From Sphingopyxis sp. (GTDB taxonomy: Bacteria; Pseudomonadota; Alphaproteobacteria; Sphingomonadales; Sphingomonadaceae): 64,000 bases of DNA. Each line of letters opens with the position of its first letter. Position 1 is the stretch's first letter. A program made the translations under genes and the position numbers. Shown here piece by piece: positions 27,423-36,084 of this stretch. Below the pieces are notes generated by a model. It ran no database searches, was not told the origin of the DNA, and was given only the letters and a program-made list of their open reading frames with translations. The DNA is taken from positions 1-64,000 of the forward strand of contig NZ_JAEULM010000030.1 in assembly GCF_016793825.1 (NCBI RefSeq). Direction: 5' to 3'.

Positions 27423-29198
27423 ATGGGAATGCATCGTTCCGTCAAAGCCGCCGTGATCGTCGGCGCCGGTTTTTCTCTCACCAGTTTCACGCCGCTTCCG
27501 GGCTTCTCGGTCGCCGCGCTCGACGCGCTCGACCCGTCGCGGCTCGCGACCTTCCTCTGCGGCGCGGCACGCGGAAGCTCGGCTCTGGCCCGAGAGCTTC
27601 TGATCGCATCCGCGTTCGCGGCGCCGCCCGGCGAAGGCAAGGGCATGCCGCTTTTCGCCGACCTGGCGACATCGGCGTTTCCGGTTTCGACCGCCGATGC
27701 GCAGGCGCGGCAATATTTCAGCCAGGGTCTGCTCATGACCTATGGCTTCAACCATGCCGGCGCGGTGCGCTCCTTTCGCGAGGCACAGCGCCTCGACCCG
27801 AAATGCGCGCTGTGCTGGTGGGGCGAAGCGGTCGCGCTTGGGCCGAACATCAACGCGCCGATGGACGATCGCGATCATGGTGCGGCGCTGGATGCGATGG
27901 ATCGCGCCATGGCGCTGCGCGGCGATGCGTCGCCGATGGAACGGGCGTTGATCGAAGCCGTTGCGCTGCGTTATTCGCGCGACGCCGCCGCCGATCGAGC
28001 GGCCCTCGACGCCGCCTATGCTGACGCGATGCTGGACGTCGCACGCCGCTTTCCGGGTGACGACGATGTCGCGGTGCTGGCCGCGGAGGCCGCGATGGAC
28101 ACGACTCCCTGGAACTATTGGGAAGCGGACAAGAAGACCCCGATCGGTCGCAGCGGGGAAGCGGTGCGGCTGATCGAGACCGTGCTTGCCCGCAATCCCG
28201 CGCATGTGCAGGCAAACCATCTTTATATCCACCTGATGGAAGCCAGCGATCCGCAGCGAGCCGAAGCCGCGGCGGATCGGCTGGCAAACCCGCTCGCACC
28301 GAGTGCCGCGCATCTCGTCCACATGCCCGGGCATATCTATCAGCTTCGCGGGCGCCATGCCGATTCGATCCGTGTGAATATTGCCGCAGCGCGCGCCGAC
28401 GAGGCGTTCATCCGCGGCGCCGGCGACAATGGTCTGGTCCGCTATGGCTATTATCCCCACAATATCCATTTCATCGTGACCTCGGCGCAGATGGCGGGCG
28501 ACGTGCCCACCGCGATCCGCGAGGCACAGCGTCTCGGCAAGGTTCTCGATCCCGAAACCTCCGAGCGGATCGCCTGGATTCAATCGATCGATGCCGCGCC
28601 CTATTTCGCCATGGCGCAGGTGGCGGCACCGGGCGCGATACTGGCCATGCCCGCTCCGGATGCCCGGCTCGCCTATCCGACGGCGATGCGCCATTATGCG
28701 CGCGGCATCGCCTATGCCAGCCTGCGCGATCGCGCCGGCTTCGACCGCGAACTGGCGGCGATGACACAGGTTCGTGAATCGGCGGCGCTGAAGAATATGA
28801 TCGATCAGGGCGTCCCGGCGGCCGACCTGATCAGGCTGGCCGAACTCGTCGCCCGCGGCCGTTTCGCCGTCGCCCAGAAGCGCTATGACGAAGCAATCGG
28901 CTTTTATCGGCAAGCGATAGAGGTTGAGGCGAATATTCCCTATCAGGAGCCGGCTTACTGGTATTATCCGGTGAAGCAGTCGCTGGGTGCGGCGCTTTTC
29001 CGGGCTGGACGCTATGCCGAAGCCAGCGAGGCGTTTCGCGGCGCATTGGTGCAAACGCCCAATAATGGTTGGGCCTTGTACGGGCTTGCGCGGAGCGAGG
29101 CCGCCCGCGGCCGCAAGCTGGAGGCGGCCGCGGCGGATCGTGCCTTGTCAAAAGCCTGGCTCGGCGACGTCCGCTGGCTGCGGATGGAGCGCCTTTAG
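27423..29198 (+). CDS. Large secreted TPR-like protein
   Basis: 591 aa: a weak signal peptide (hydrophobic MGMHRSVKAAVIVGAGFSLTS), then tetratricopeptide-like helical repeats across almost the whole length. The segment DPKCALCWWGEAVALGPNIN around 125 has a close Cys-x2-Cys pair, and a HLYIHLMEAS repeat stands near 270. C-terminal TPRs (residues about 490-570) are the clearest, AEASEAFRGALVQTPNNGWALYG. ATG 27423, behind a long AG-rich stretch, is preferred. The function is unknown; it resembles conserved bacterial TPR proteins, often near transport or envelope genes. Confidence 0.8.
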   Translation: MGMHRSVKAAVIVGAGFSLTSFTPLPGFSVAALDALDPSRLATFLCGAARGSSALARELLIASAFAAPPGEGKGMPLFADLATSAFPVSTADAQARQYFSQGLLMTYGFNHAGAVRSFREAQRLDPKCALCWWGEAVALGPNINAPMDDRDHGAALDAMDRAMALRGDASPMERALIEAVALRYSRDAAADRAALDAAYADAMLDVARRFPGDDDVAVLAAEAAMDTTPWNYWEADKKTPIGRSGEAVRLIETVLARNPAHVQANHLYIHLMEASDPQRAEAAADRLANPLAPSAAHLVHMPGHIYQLRGRHADSIRVNIAAARADEAFIRGAGDNGLVRYGYYPHNIHFIVTSAQMAGDVPTAIREAQRLGKVLDPETSERIAWIQSIDAAPYFAMAQVAAPGAILAMPAPDARLAYPTAMRHYARGIAYASLRDRAGFDRELAAMTQVRESAALKNMIDQGVPAADLIRLAELVARGRFAVAQKRYDEAIGFYRQAIEVEANIPYQEPAYWYYPVKQSLGAALFRAGRYAEASEAFRGALVQTPNNGWALYGLARSEAARGRKLEAAAADRALSKAWLGDVRWLRMERL

Positions 29199-29201
29199 CT
29201 T

Positions 29202-29894
29202 TCAGGCGGAGCCGACCACCAGCCCGCGCTGCACCGCCGGCCGCGCAAGGCCGCGGTCGAGCCAGGCCTGCACATGTCCGAACCGGTCGAAGCCGACGAT
29301 CTCGGCCGCATCGTAAAAGCCGATCAGGTTGCGCACCCAGCCGAGCAGCGAAATATCGGCAATGCTGTAATCGTCGTCCATGATCCACGTCCGGCCATTC
29401 AACCGGTCATCGAGGACGCCGAGCAAGCGCGCCGATTCCGCCGCGTATCGGTCGCGCGGACGTTTGTCCTCATAGTCCCGGCCGGCGAACCTATGGAAGA
29501 AACCAAGCTGACCGAAAATCGGCCCCGCGCCCCCCATTTGCCACATCAGCCACTGGATCGCCTGATAGCGTTCGCCGGGATCGGCGGGGAGGAAGCGGCC
29601 GGCCTTGTCGGCGAGATAGATCAGGATCGCGCCCGATTCGAACAGGGCGAGCGGTTTGCCGCCGGGTCCGTCGGGATCGTAGATCGCCGGAATCTTCCCG
29701 TTGGGATTGAGGGCGAGAAAGGCGGGATCGTGGCTTTCGTTAGCCATGATATCGACGCGATGGGCTTCATAGGGGAGGCCGCATTCCTCCAGCATGATGC
29801 TGACCTTCACCCCGTTCGGTGTCGGTGCGCCGAATAATTGCAGCCGGTCCGGATGCGCGGCGGGCCATTTGTCGAAGATCGGATGGGTGGTCAT
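29202..29894 (-). CDS. Glutathione S-transferase (nu/YghU-like)
   Basis: 230 aa: an N-terminal thioredoxin-like domain (ALYG-type RLQLFGAPTPNGVKVSIMLEE; NPNGKIPAIYDPDGPGGKPLALFESGAILIYLADK contains the glutathione-binding Glu-Ser) and an all-helical C-terminal domain (MGGAGPIFGQ...DYSIADISLLGWVRN, the N-capping box). It may act in peroxide or electrophile detoxification. It overlaps the second chorismate mutase gene by 4 bases and is translationally coupled to it. Confidence 0.9.
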   Translation of the reverse strand: MTTHPIFDKWPAAHPDRLQLFGAPTPNGVKVSIMLEECGLPYEAHRVDIMANESHDPAFLALNPNGKIPAIYDPDGPGGKPLALFESGAILIYLADKAGRFLPADPGERYQAIQWLMWQMGGAGPIFGQLGFFHRFAGRDYEDKRPRDRYAAESARLLGVLDDRLNGRTWIMDDDYSIADISLLGWVRNLIGFYDAAEIVGFDRFGHVQAWLDRGLARPAVQRGLVVGSA

Positions 29895-30175
29895 ACGCCG
29901 GTCTCCCGCAGATGTTCATGATGCCGGATCACTTCGTCGATGATGAAGCGAAGGAATTTCTCGCTGAATTCGGGGTCCAGATCGGCCTCGCGCGCCAGAG
30001 TGCGCAGCCGTTCGATCTGGCGCGCCTCGCGGGCGGGATCGGCGGGCGGCAGGTCGATCGTCGCCTTCAGTTCGCCGACGGCTTTCGTGATCTTGAATCG
30101 CTCGGCGAGCATATAGACGAGCGCCGCGTCGATATTGTCGATGCTCTGGCGGTAACGGCTCAACTGGTCGTCCAT
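29891..30175 (-). CDS. Chorismate mutase (AroQ, PheA-type)
   Basis: 94 aa. LSRYRQSIDNIDAALVYMLAERFKITKAVGELKA is the AroQ helix 1 with the catalytic Arg and Lys, and ARQIERLRTLAREADLDPEFSEKFLRFIIDEVIRHHE completes the fold. This is a second chorismate mutase in the window. The start at 30175 has GAGGAG upstream. Its role alongside a GST is unexplained; it may be the general aromatic-amino-acid enzyme while the copy at 11.1 kb is the diverged one, or the reverse. Confidence 0.88.
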   Translation of the reverse strand: MDDQLSRYRQSIDNIDAALVYMLAERFKITKAVGELKATIDLPPADPAREARQIERLRTLAREADLDPEFSEKFLRFIIDEVIRHHEHLRETGV

Positions 30176-30279
30176 GCGCGGCTCCTCTCGTGGTCCCACC
30201 GCTTGGCACCGTGCGGGGCGGTCATGCAAGCCGAAAGTCGTTGCAAAAAAATGGGCGCGCGGCCAAGGCTCGCCCGGTC

Positions 30280-31293
30280 ATGACTGCGGAAATTCACCTG
30301 CTCCACGGCGACCGGCCGCCCTCGCTCGACCCGATGATGGCGCTTGTCGCCGCCGACATGAACGAGGTGAATTCGGTCATTCTCGATCGCATGCAGTCGC
30401 AGGTGCCGTTGATCCCCGAACTGGCGGGCCACCTGATCGCGGGTGGCGGCAAACGGATGCGGCCGATGCTGACGCTCGCGTGCGGCAAGCTGCTCGACTA
30501 TCCCGGGCACCGCCACTGCAATCTGGCGGCGGCGGTCGAGTTCATTCACACCGCGACGCTGCTGCACGACGACGTTGTCGATGGGTCGGATCTTCGTCGC
30601 GGCCGCAAGACCGCGAACATCATCTGGGGCAACAGCGCCTCGGTGCTGGTCGGCGACTTCCTGTTCAGCCGCGCGTTCGAAGTGATGGTGGAGGACGGGT
30701 CGCTCAAGGTGCTGAAGATCCTGTCGCATGCGTCGGCGGTGATCGCGGAGGGCGAGGTCAACCAGCTTTCGGCGCAGCGCCGGATCGAAACCCGCGAAGA
30801 CCAGTATCTGGCGATCATCAACGCGAAGACCGCCGAATTGTTCGCCGCGGCATGTAAGATCGCCGCAGTCGTCGCCGAACGCGACGATGCGACCGAAGCG
30901 GCGCTCGACGCCTATGGCCGCAATCTGGGCATCGCGTTCCAGCTTGTCGACGACGCCATCGATTATGTCTCCGACGCCGAGACGATGGGCAAGGGGGTCG
31001 GCGACGACTTTCGCGATGGCAAGGTCACGCTGCCCGTCATCCTGGCCTATGCGCGCGGATCGGCCGACGAGCGCGAGTTCTGGAAGCTGGCGATCACCGG
31101 GCACCGGACCTCCGACGAAGACCTCGCCCATGCAAAGGACCTGCTGATCCGGCATGACGCGATCGCCGATACGCTGGCGCGCGCGCGGCATTATGGCCAG
31201 CGCGCGGTCGATGCGATCGGCGGTTTCCGAGCCAGCCAGGCGAAGGCCGCGCTCACCGAAGCGGTCGCCTTTGCGGTCGCGCGCGCCTATTGA
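30280..31293 (+). CDS. ispB: Polyprenyl diphosphate synthase (octaprenyl/decaprenyl type)
   Basis: 337 aa, a trans-prenyltransferase making the side chain of ubiquinone. The two aspartate-rich motifs are complete: first HDDVVDGSDLRRG (about residues 96-109), with GNSASVLVGDFLFSRAF after it; second DDAIDYVSD near 227. Chain length cannot be read with certainty; sphingomonads make ubiquinone-10. The gene is read divergently from the chorismate mutase. Confidence 0.9.
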   Translation: MTAEIHLLHGDRPPSLDPMMALVAADMNEVNSVILDRMQSQVPLIPELAGHLIAGGGKRMRPMLTLACGKLLDYPGHRHCNLAAAVEFIHTATLLHDDVVDGSDLRRGRKTANIIWGNSASVLVGDFLFSRAFEVMVEDGSLKVLKILSHASAVIAEGEVNQLSAQRRIETREDQYLAIINAKTAELFAAACKIAAVVAERDDATEAALDAYGRNLGIAFQLVDDAIDYVSDAETMGKGVGDDFRDGKVTLPVILAYARGSADEREFWKLAITGHRTSDEDLAHAKDLLIRHDAIADTLARARHYGQRAVDAIGGFRASQAKAALTEAVAFAVARAY

Positions 31294-31306
31294 GGGCGCC
31301 GCGGCG

Positions 31307-31687
31307 ATGATGGGCCCAGCGGCGGAAAGCCCCGACGCCTATATCACCGCGCTTTCTGGCTGGCAGCGCGAGCGCGCCGCGATGATGCGCGCCGCGATCA
31401 TGGCGGCCGCGCCCTTCGAGGAAACGATCAAATGGACGAACCTCGTCTTTCTGGCGAACGGTCCGTGCATCCTGATCCGCGCCGAGGAGCATCGCGTGCT
31501 GTTGGGTTTCTGGCGCGGCAAGCGGTTGCGGGACGTCGATCCCCGGATCAAGGCCAGCGGCAAATATGAACTCGGCAATCTGGTGATGACCGAAGCGACG
31601 GAGATCACGCCCGATCAGGTGGCGCGGCTCGCCGGTGAGGCGTTTCGCCTCAATGCCACATTGGGCAACCCCGCGGCGCGGACATGA
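31307..31687 (+). CDS. DUF1801-type protein
   Basis: 126 aa, probably soluble. The family signature includes an early IKWTNLVFLANGPCILIRAEEHRVLLGFWRG segment, GKYELGNLVM, and a terminal helix. Relatives are small cytosolic proteins of unknown biochemistry. Two Met codons stand in a row at 31307 and 31310. It lies between ispB and hrpB with a four-base overlap into hrpB. Confidence 0.75.
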   Translation: MMGPAAESPDAYITALSGWQRERAAMMRAAIMAAAPFEETIKWTNLVFLANGPCILIRAEEHRVLLGFWRGKRLRDVDPRIKASGKYELGNLVMTEATEITPDQVARLAGEAFRLNATLGNPAART

Positions 31688-34149
31688 GGCAGGCGCTTCC
31701 GATCGATCCGGTGCTGCCCGACATCATGGCGGCGCTGCTCCTCAAACCCAATGTCGTGGTGGTGGCGCCGCCGGGTGCGGGCAAGACGACGCGCGTCGCG
31801 CCGGCGATGCTGGACGAGCCGTGGTGCAAGGGAGCCGTCTGGTTGCTGTCGCCGCGCAGGCTCGCGGCGCGCGCCGCCGCCGAACGCATCGCGGAAGAAC
31901 TGGGCGAGCCGGTCGGCGGGCGCGTCGGCTATGCGACGCGGCTGGACAGCAAACAATCGGGCGACACGCGGCTGCTGGTGATGACGCCGGGGTTGTTCCG
32001 CAACCGCATCCTGACCGATCCCGAACTGCAGGGCGTGTCGGCGGTGCTGTTCGACGAGGTGCACGAACGCAGTCTCGACGGCGATTTCGCGCTCGCGCTG
32101 GCGATCGATGCCCAGCAAGGGCTACGCGATGACCTGCGGCTTGTCGCAATGTCGGCGACGCTCGACGGGGCGCGCTTTGGCGCGCTGCTCGGCAACGCTC
32201 CCGTCGTGAAGAGCGAAGGCAAAAGCTGGCCGCTGGAACTCCGCCACATTGGCCGGCGGGTCGAAGATCGGCTGGAGGCATCGGTGCTGATGGCGGTGCG
32301 GCAGGCGATGGCCGACGAGGCCGAGGGCGACATGCTGGCCTTTCTGCCCGGCGCGGCCGATATCGAACGCGCTGCCGCGGCGGTCGAGGCGGCGGGCTTG
32401 CCCCTGGTCGTCCACCGCCTTCACGGCCAGATCGATCCGGCGCAGCAACGCAAGGCGCTGGTCCGTGATCCCGACGGCGGGCGCAAGCTGATCCTTGCGA
32501 CGAGCATCGCCGAAACCAGCCTGACGATCGACGGGGTGCGCATCGTGATCGACGCCGGGCTGGCGCGTCGCCCGCGCTTCGACAAGGCGGCGGGGATCGC
32601 GCGCCTCGTCACCGAGCGTGCGAGCCAGGCGTCGGCGACGCAGCGGGCCGGGCGTGCGGCGCGGCAGGGGCCAGGGGTGGCCTATCGGTTGTGGGAAGCC
32701 GCCGCGACGGCGGGCATGCCGCCATTCGATCCGCCCGAGATTCACGAAAACGACCTGATGCCCGTCGTGCTCGACTGCGCGAGTTGGGGCATCATCGACC
32801 CCCGGCAACTTGGCTGGCTCGATCCGCCATCGCCCGCTGCGATTTCGGAAGCCAAGGCGCGATTGCAGGCGATCGGCGCCCTGGGCGAGGATGCGCGTAT
32901 CACGAAACATGGCAAGGCGCTCGCGGCGATCCCCCTGCCGGTGCCGCTCGCTCACATGCTGCTGGAGGCTGCGGGAGCGGGCGAAGCCGAACTGGCGGCG
33001 CGGCTTGCCATCTTGCTTACCGAACCGGGACTTGGCGGGCGCGGCGTCGATGTGGAAGCCCGGCTGTCGCGGTGGAAAGGCCTCAAGGGCGATCGCTCCG
33101 AGGGGGCATGGCGCCTGGCCCGTCGCCTGGCAGGTGTCGGCGATCGGCTGGCGGAGCGCTCGGCCGCACCCGACGGGCGATCGATCGGCGGCTGGATCGC
33201 GACCGCCTGGCCCGATCGGGTCGCACGGCAGCGGTCCGGCCAGCGCGGGGAGTATCTGAGCGCGGGCGGCCGCGCCTACCGGCTCGATCCGCTCGATCCG
33301 CTCGCAGGCAGCGAATGGCTCGCCATCGCCGATGCGCAGGGGCATGCGGCGGGTGTCCGCATTCTGGGCGCCGCCCCGATCGAGCTTGCCGAGGTCGAGG
33401 CGATTTTCGCCGATCGCATCATCGAACATGCGGCGAGCAGCTACGACGCGGCAAACGACCGTGTCGATCATCGCCGCGAACGGCGGCTGGGGGCGATCGC
33501 ACTGACCAGTGGGCAGGCGGGGCGCAGCGCGGGCGCCGAGAGCGATATCGCGGTGCGGCTGGCGGCGGTGCGCGAAAAGGGTCTGGGGCTGATCGGCTGG
33601 GGGCCTGTCTCGCAGGCGCTGCGCCAGCGGGCATCGTTCGCCGGGCTTGACGCACTGTCGGCGCCGGCGCTTGCCGACAGCCTCGATATCTGGCTGGCGC
33701 CCTTGCTCGAAAAGTCGCGCGGCCTGCGCGATCTCGGTGACCAGAGGTTGGCCGATGCGCTTGGCGGCATGCTCGACTGGGCGGCGCGGCAATTGCTCGA
33801 AAAGCTGGCGCCCGCCGATTTCGCGACGCCTACGGGCAGCCGCCATGCGATCGATTATGGCGCCGACGGCGGCCCGACGGTCAGCGTGCGGGTGCAGGAG
33901 ATGTTCGGGCTCATGCGACATCCGACGATCGGCGATCCGCCGATCCCGCTCGTTCTCGCCCTGACCTCGCCCGCGCATCGGCCGATTCAGACGAGCCGGG
34001 ATATCTCCTCCTTCTGGAGCGGAAGCTGGTCGGAGGTCGCAAAGGAAATGCGGGGGCGCTATCCCAAGCATAGCTGGCCGGACGATCCCGCAAACGCCCG
34101 GCCGACCTTGCTCACCAAGGCGGCGCAGGCGCGGCGTGAGGCGCAATAG
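31684..34149 (+). CDS. hrpB: ATP-dependent helicase HrpB
   Basis: 821 aa, a DEAH-box RNA helicase-like protein. Walker A is VVVAPPGAGKTTRVAPAML, followed by VLFDEVHERSLDGDFALAL (DEVH box) and VAMSATLDG; the second RecA domain has LATSIAETSLTIDGVRIVIDAG and QRAGRAARQGPG (motif VI). The HrpB-specific C-terminal domain ends near 780 with HSWPDDP. Its role in cells is not settled. It overlaps the DUF1801 gene, so the two are coupled. Confidence 0.95.
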   Translation: MRQALPIDPVLPDIMAALLLKPNVVVVAPPGAGKTTRVAPAMLDEPWCKGAVWLLSPRRLAARAAAERIAEELGEPVGGRVGYATRLDSKQSGDTRLLVMTPGLFRNRILTDPELQGVSAVLFDEVHERSLDGDFALALAIDAQQGLRDDLRLVAMSATLDGARFGALLGNAPVVKSEGKSWPLELRHIGRRVEDRLEASVLMAVRQAMADEAEGDMLAFLPGAADIERAAAAVEAAGLPLVVHRLHGQIDPAQQRKALVRDPDGGRKLILATSIAETSLTIDGVRIVIDAGLARRPRFDKAAGIARLVTERASQASATQRAGRAARQGPGVAYRLWEAAATAGMPPFDPPEIHENDLMPVVLDCASWGIIDPRQLGWLDPPSPAAISEAKARLQAIGALGEDARITKHGKALAAIPLPVPLAHMLLEAAGAGEAELAARLAILLTEPGLGGRGVDVEARLSRWKGLKGDRSEGAWRLARRLAGVGDRLAERSAAPDGRSIGGWIATAWPDRVARQRSGQRGEYLSAGGRAYRLDPLDPLAGSEWLAIADAQGHAAGVRILGAAPIELAEVEAIFADRIIEHAASSYDAANDRVDHRRERRLGAIALTSGQAGRSAGAESDIAVRLAAVREKGLGLIGWGPVSQALRQRASFAGLDALSAPALADSLDIWLAPLLEKSRGLRDLGDQRLADALGGMLDWAARQLLEKLAPADFATPTGSRHAIDYGADGGPTVSVRVQEMFGLMRHPTIGDPPIPLVLALTSPAHRPIQTSRDISSFWSGSWSEVAKEMRGRYPKHSWPDDPANARPTLLTKAAQARREAQ

Positions 34150-34281
34150 GGTGTCCCATCATCCGTCACACCCCGAACCCGATCCGGGATGGCCGTGAGG
34201 ATTGGGCGACGGCTTTCCTCTTCCCGCCGCCTGTGCTTCCCGCTAAGGCGGCGACACACTCACCCAGTCAGGACGGCCCCG

Positions 34282-34560
34282 ATGAAAGCGCGTATTTTCC
34301 AGAAGCCCAAAAATGCGATGCAGTCGGGCCGCGCGGGAACGCAGCGTTGGTTCCTCGAATTCGCGCCGGCCGAGGCGCGGAAAGCCGACCCGCTGATGGG
34401 ATGGGCGGGCAGCGGCGACACGCAGCGCCAGCTTCGCCTGGGCTTCGCGACCAGCGATGAAGCGGTCGCCTATGCCGAAAAGAACGGCATCGAGGTGGAG
34501 GTCGCACCGACCCCCGTCCGCACGCTGAAGATTCAGGCCTACGCCGACAACTTCCGTTAA
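34282..34560 (+). CDS. NDUFS4-like complex I accessory subunit
   Basis: 92 aa, matching the ETC complex I subunit region of mitochondrial NDUFS4: ARIFQKPKNAMQSGRAGTQRWFLEF, GWAGSGDTQRQLRLGF and the ending IQAYADNFR. In Alphaproteobacteria it is a small accessory subunit that stabilises NADH:ubiquinone oxidoreductase. No nuo genes are near, so it sits alone, with its own hairpin downstream. The start is at 34282, the first ATG before the conserved KARIF. Confidence 0.92.
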   Translation: MKARIFQKPKNAMQSGRAGTQRWFLEFAPAEARKADPLMGWAGSGDTQRQLRLGFATSDEAVAYAEKNGIEVEVAPTPVRTLKIQAYADNFR

Positions 34561-34568
34561 AAGAACAA

Positions 34569-34584
34569 CGGCCCCGAAGGGCCG
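34569..34584. terminator. Small hairpin, probable terminator
   Basis: CGGCCC-CGAA-GGGCCG hairpin just after the NDUFS4-like stop and before the convergent DUF4170 stop. The stem is short and no T-run follows on the plus strand, but the minus strand ends in GTTGTTCTTTT. Confidence 0.5.
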
Positions 34585-34602
34585 CTGGCATCGGATGTCG
34601 CC

Positions 34603-34821
34603 TCAGGCGTCGCCTTCCGGCTGCAGCAGCTTGTGCAGGTGGACCACGACATATTTCATTTCGGCGTCGTCGACGGTGCGCTGTGCCGCGCTGCGCCACG
34701 CCTTTTCGGCCGCCTTATAGTCGGGAAACAGGCCGACGATGTCGAGATTGTGAAGATCGACGAAATCAAGGCCCTGCGGGTCGCTGACGCGCCCACCGAA
34801 CACGAGGTGCAATTTGCTCAT
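34603..34821 (-). CDS. DUF4170 protein
   Basis: 72 aa: HLVFGGRVSDPQGLDFVDLHNLDIVGLFPDYKAAEKAWRSAAQRTVDDAEMKYVVVHLHKLL is the conserved core of DUF4170, a small alphaproteobacterial family with no known function. It is a soluble protein. It lies downstream of, and may be read through from, the YqjD-like cluster, since both are on the minus strand and 80 bases apart. Confidence 0.8.
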   Translation of the reverse strand: MSKLHLVFGGRVSDPQGLDFVDLHNLDIVGLFPDYKAAEKAWRSAAQRTVDDAEMKYVVVHLHKLLQPEGDA

Positions 34822-34901
34822 GACTTTTCCTTGCGGATTACCGCTGGGGAGGGGAGGGATGGGCGCCCCTACCAGCGCAGCGCGTTTCGGGCAAGTCCGG
34901 C

Positions 34902-35258
34902 TCAGTCCTCGTCCTTGCGCCCCTTGGGCAGCAGCGAACCAAGCAGCGCGCCGATCGCGACCGCTCCGGCGACGAGCGCCAGCGGCTGTTTTTCGGCAGC
35001 GGTCTTGAGCTTGCTGTTCGCGCGCTTTGCCTGCGCCTTGCCCTTTTCATAGGCCTGGCCAGCCACTTCGCGCGCGGCGTCGGCCTGTTCGCGGCCCTTT
35101 GCGGCAAGATCGCTCGTCGCGGCGCGGGCCCGGCCATAGCCGTCCTGAATGCGCGCCCGGGCCGCCTCGGCCGTCGCGCGCGCATTTTCCGCGGTTTTCT
35201 CGGCAAGTTCACTCGCTTTCGCGCGGGCTTCGCTTGCGGTTTCACTCAGCGGTTTCAT
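34902..35258 (-). CDS. YqjD-like membrane-anchored helical protein (1)
   Basis: 118 aa: a long Ala/Lys/Glu-rich amphipathic helix (EARAKASELAEKTAENARATAEAARARI...), coiled-coil or apolipoprotein-like in composition, ending in a hydrophobic C-terminal anchor (ALVAGAVAIGALLGSLL) with PKGRKDED. This layout fits the YqjD/ElaB family of membrane-anchored, ribosome- or nucleoid-associated proteins, though similarity is in composition as well as sequence. GGAGGAT precedes ATG 35258. It overlaps the gene above it by 17 bases. Confidence 0.7.
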   Translation of the reverse strand: MKPLSETASEARAKASELAEKTAENARATAEAARARIQDGYGRARAATSDLAAKGREQADAAREVAGQAYEKGKAQAKRANSKLKTAAEKQPLALVAGAVAIGALLGSLLPKGRKDED

Positions 35259-35625
35259 TCGGATCCTCCGTGATATCGTCGTCGGCATCCGGCGCGTGGC
35301 CGGGGCGTATCTTTTCGATGGCTGTCTCGGCCAGATCCTGCACCTTGCGGGCAAGCTTCGGCGCGTGCTCCTTGATCGGTTCGCGCAGCAGCCATCCGAT
35401 GCCGGCGATCGCCGCCAGCGCGATCGGCAGGCGGTTGTTCCGGAATTGCTCCCGCACCGAATGCGCGGCCGCATCGACCTTTTCCTCGACGCGATATTTG
35501 CCGCGATCGACGAGCGCCTTCGGAGCGAATGCCGCCTTGGCGACATCGAGCCGCCGGTGCAGTTCGCTGCGCTGGAGCATCGAACGCCGCGCGGCGTTGA
35601 TCAGGCGGTTGCGCGATCGCGGCAT
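35242..35625 (-). CDS. DUF3618-like membrane protein
   Basis: 127 aa: a basic N-terminus (MPRSRNRLINAARRSM), a soluble stretch with HSVREQFRNNRLPIALAAIAGIGWLL, whose hydrophobic segment (about residues 68-81) may be a membrane anchor, and an acidic tail (DADDDITEDPNE). It resembles DUF3618/YqjK-type partners of YqjD and YqjE. It overlaps both neighbours slightly, indicating one operon. Confidence 0.65.
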   Translation of the reverse strand: MPRSRNRLINAARRSMLQRSELHRRLDVAKAAFAPKALVDRGKYRVEEKVDAAAHSVREQFRNNRLPIALAAIAGIGWLLREPIKEHAPKLARKVQDLAETAIEKIRPGHAPDADDDITEDPNETAE

Positions 35626-36077
35626 CAGTCGTCGGTCCTTTCGATGCCAAGGTCGCGCCGGAATGCCGTGCGGACATCGCCATAGCTATTGTGCGCCCGC
35701 CATCCGGCGAAGGCGGCAACAAGAAGCAGGGCGACGACGACGATCAGGGTCGCGAGCAAGGGACCGACATGCGGTGCCAGTGCGAGGATCGCACCGAATG
35801 CCAGCGCGAGCATCGCAACGCCCAGGGCGCAGGCGGCGATACCGCCCCACGCCGCCGCCCAGCTCGCGCCATGCAGCGCAAGCTCGCCGCGCGCTTCGAG
35901 CAGCGCAAGCTCGGCCTTCGCCGTCGCCGAAAGATTGTCGACGACGTCGCCGACGATCTTTTCCAGCGGCACCGGTGGCGGCGTGACCGGACTGCCGTCC
36001 GGTGCATAGCCATGACTGACGCCGTCAAAGCTGCGCTGGTCGGATACGGTCGGAATGTTGGGATCGGGAGACGGCAA
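35625..36077 (-). CDS. YqjE-like phage-holin-type membrane protein
   Basis: 150 aa: a short soluble N-terminus, the motif PVPLEKIVGDVVDNLSATAKAELALLEARGEL, two strong transmembrane helices (about 75-95 and 106-127), then a short basic tail. This is the putative 'superfamily III holin-X'/YqjE plan. Such proteins are normally chromosomal membrane proteins rather than phage lysis genes, and no phage genes surround it. It overlaps the DUF3618-like gene by one base. Confidence 0.75.
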   Translation of the reverse strand: MPSPDPNIPTVSDQRSFDGVSHGYAPDGSPVTPPPVPLEKIVGDVVDNLSATAKAELALLEARGELALHGASWAAAWGGIAACALGVAMLALAFGAILALAPHVGPLLATLIVVVALLLVAAFAGWRAHNSYGDVRTAFRRDLGIERTDD

Positions 36078-36084
36078 CCTGCGA

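Noticed and set aside
25731..29054. Open frame of more than 1100 codons on the minus strand
   Set aside because: It lies wholly antisense to the response regulator, sensor kinase and TPR genes, is full of Arg/His/Gln runs and shows no family motif: a high-GC shadow.
32122..34146. Long minus-strand frame inside hrpB
   Set aside because: The plus strand encodes the complete HrpB helicase; the opposite frame has no recognisable domain.
35625..36077. Phage holin-like gene as evidence of a prophage
   Set aside because: The protein belongs to the chromosomal YqjE-like holin-X group and no other phage genes are present.
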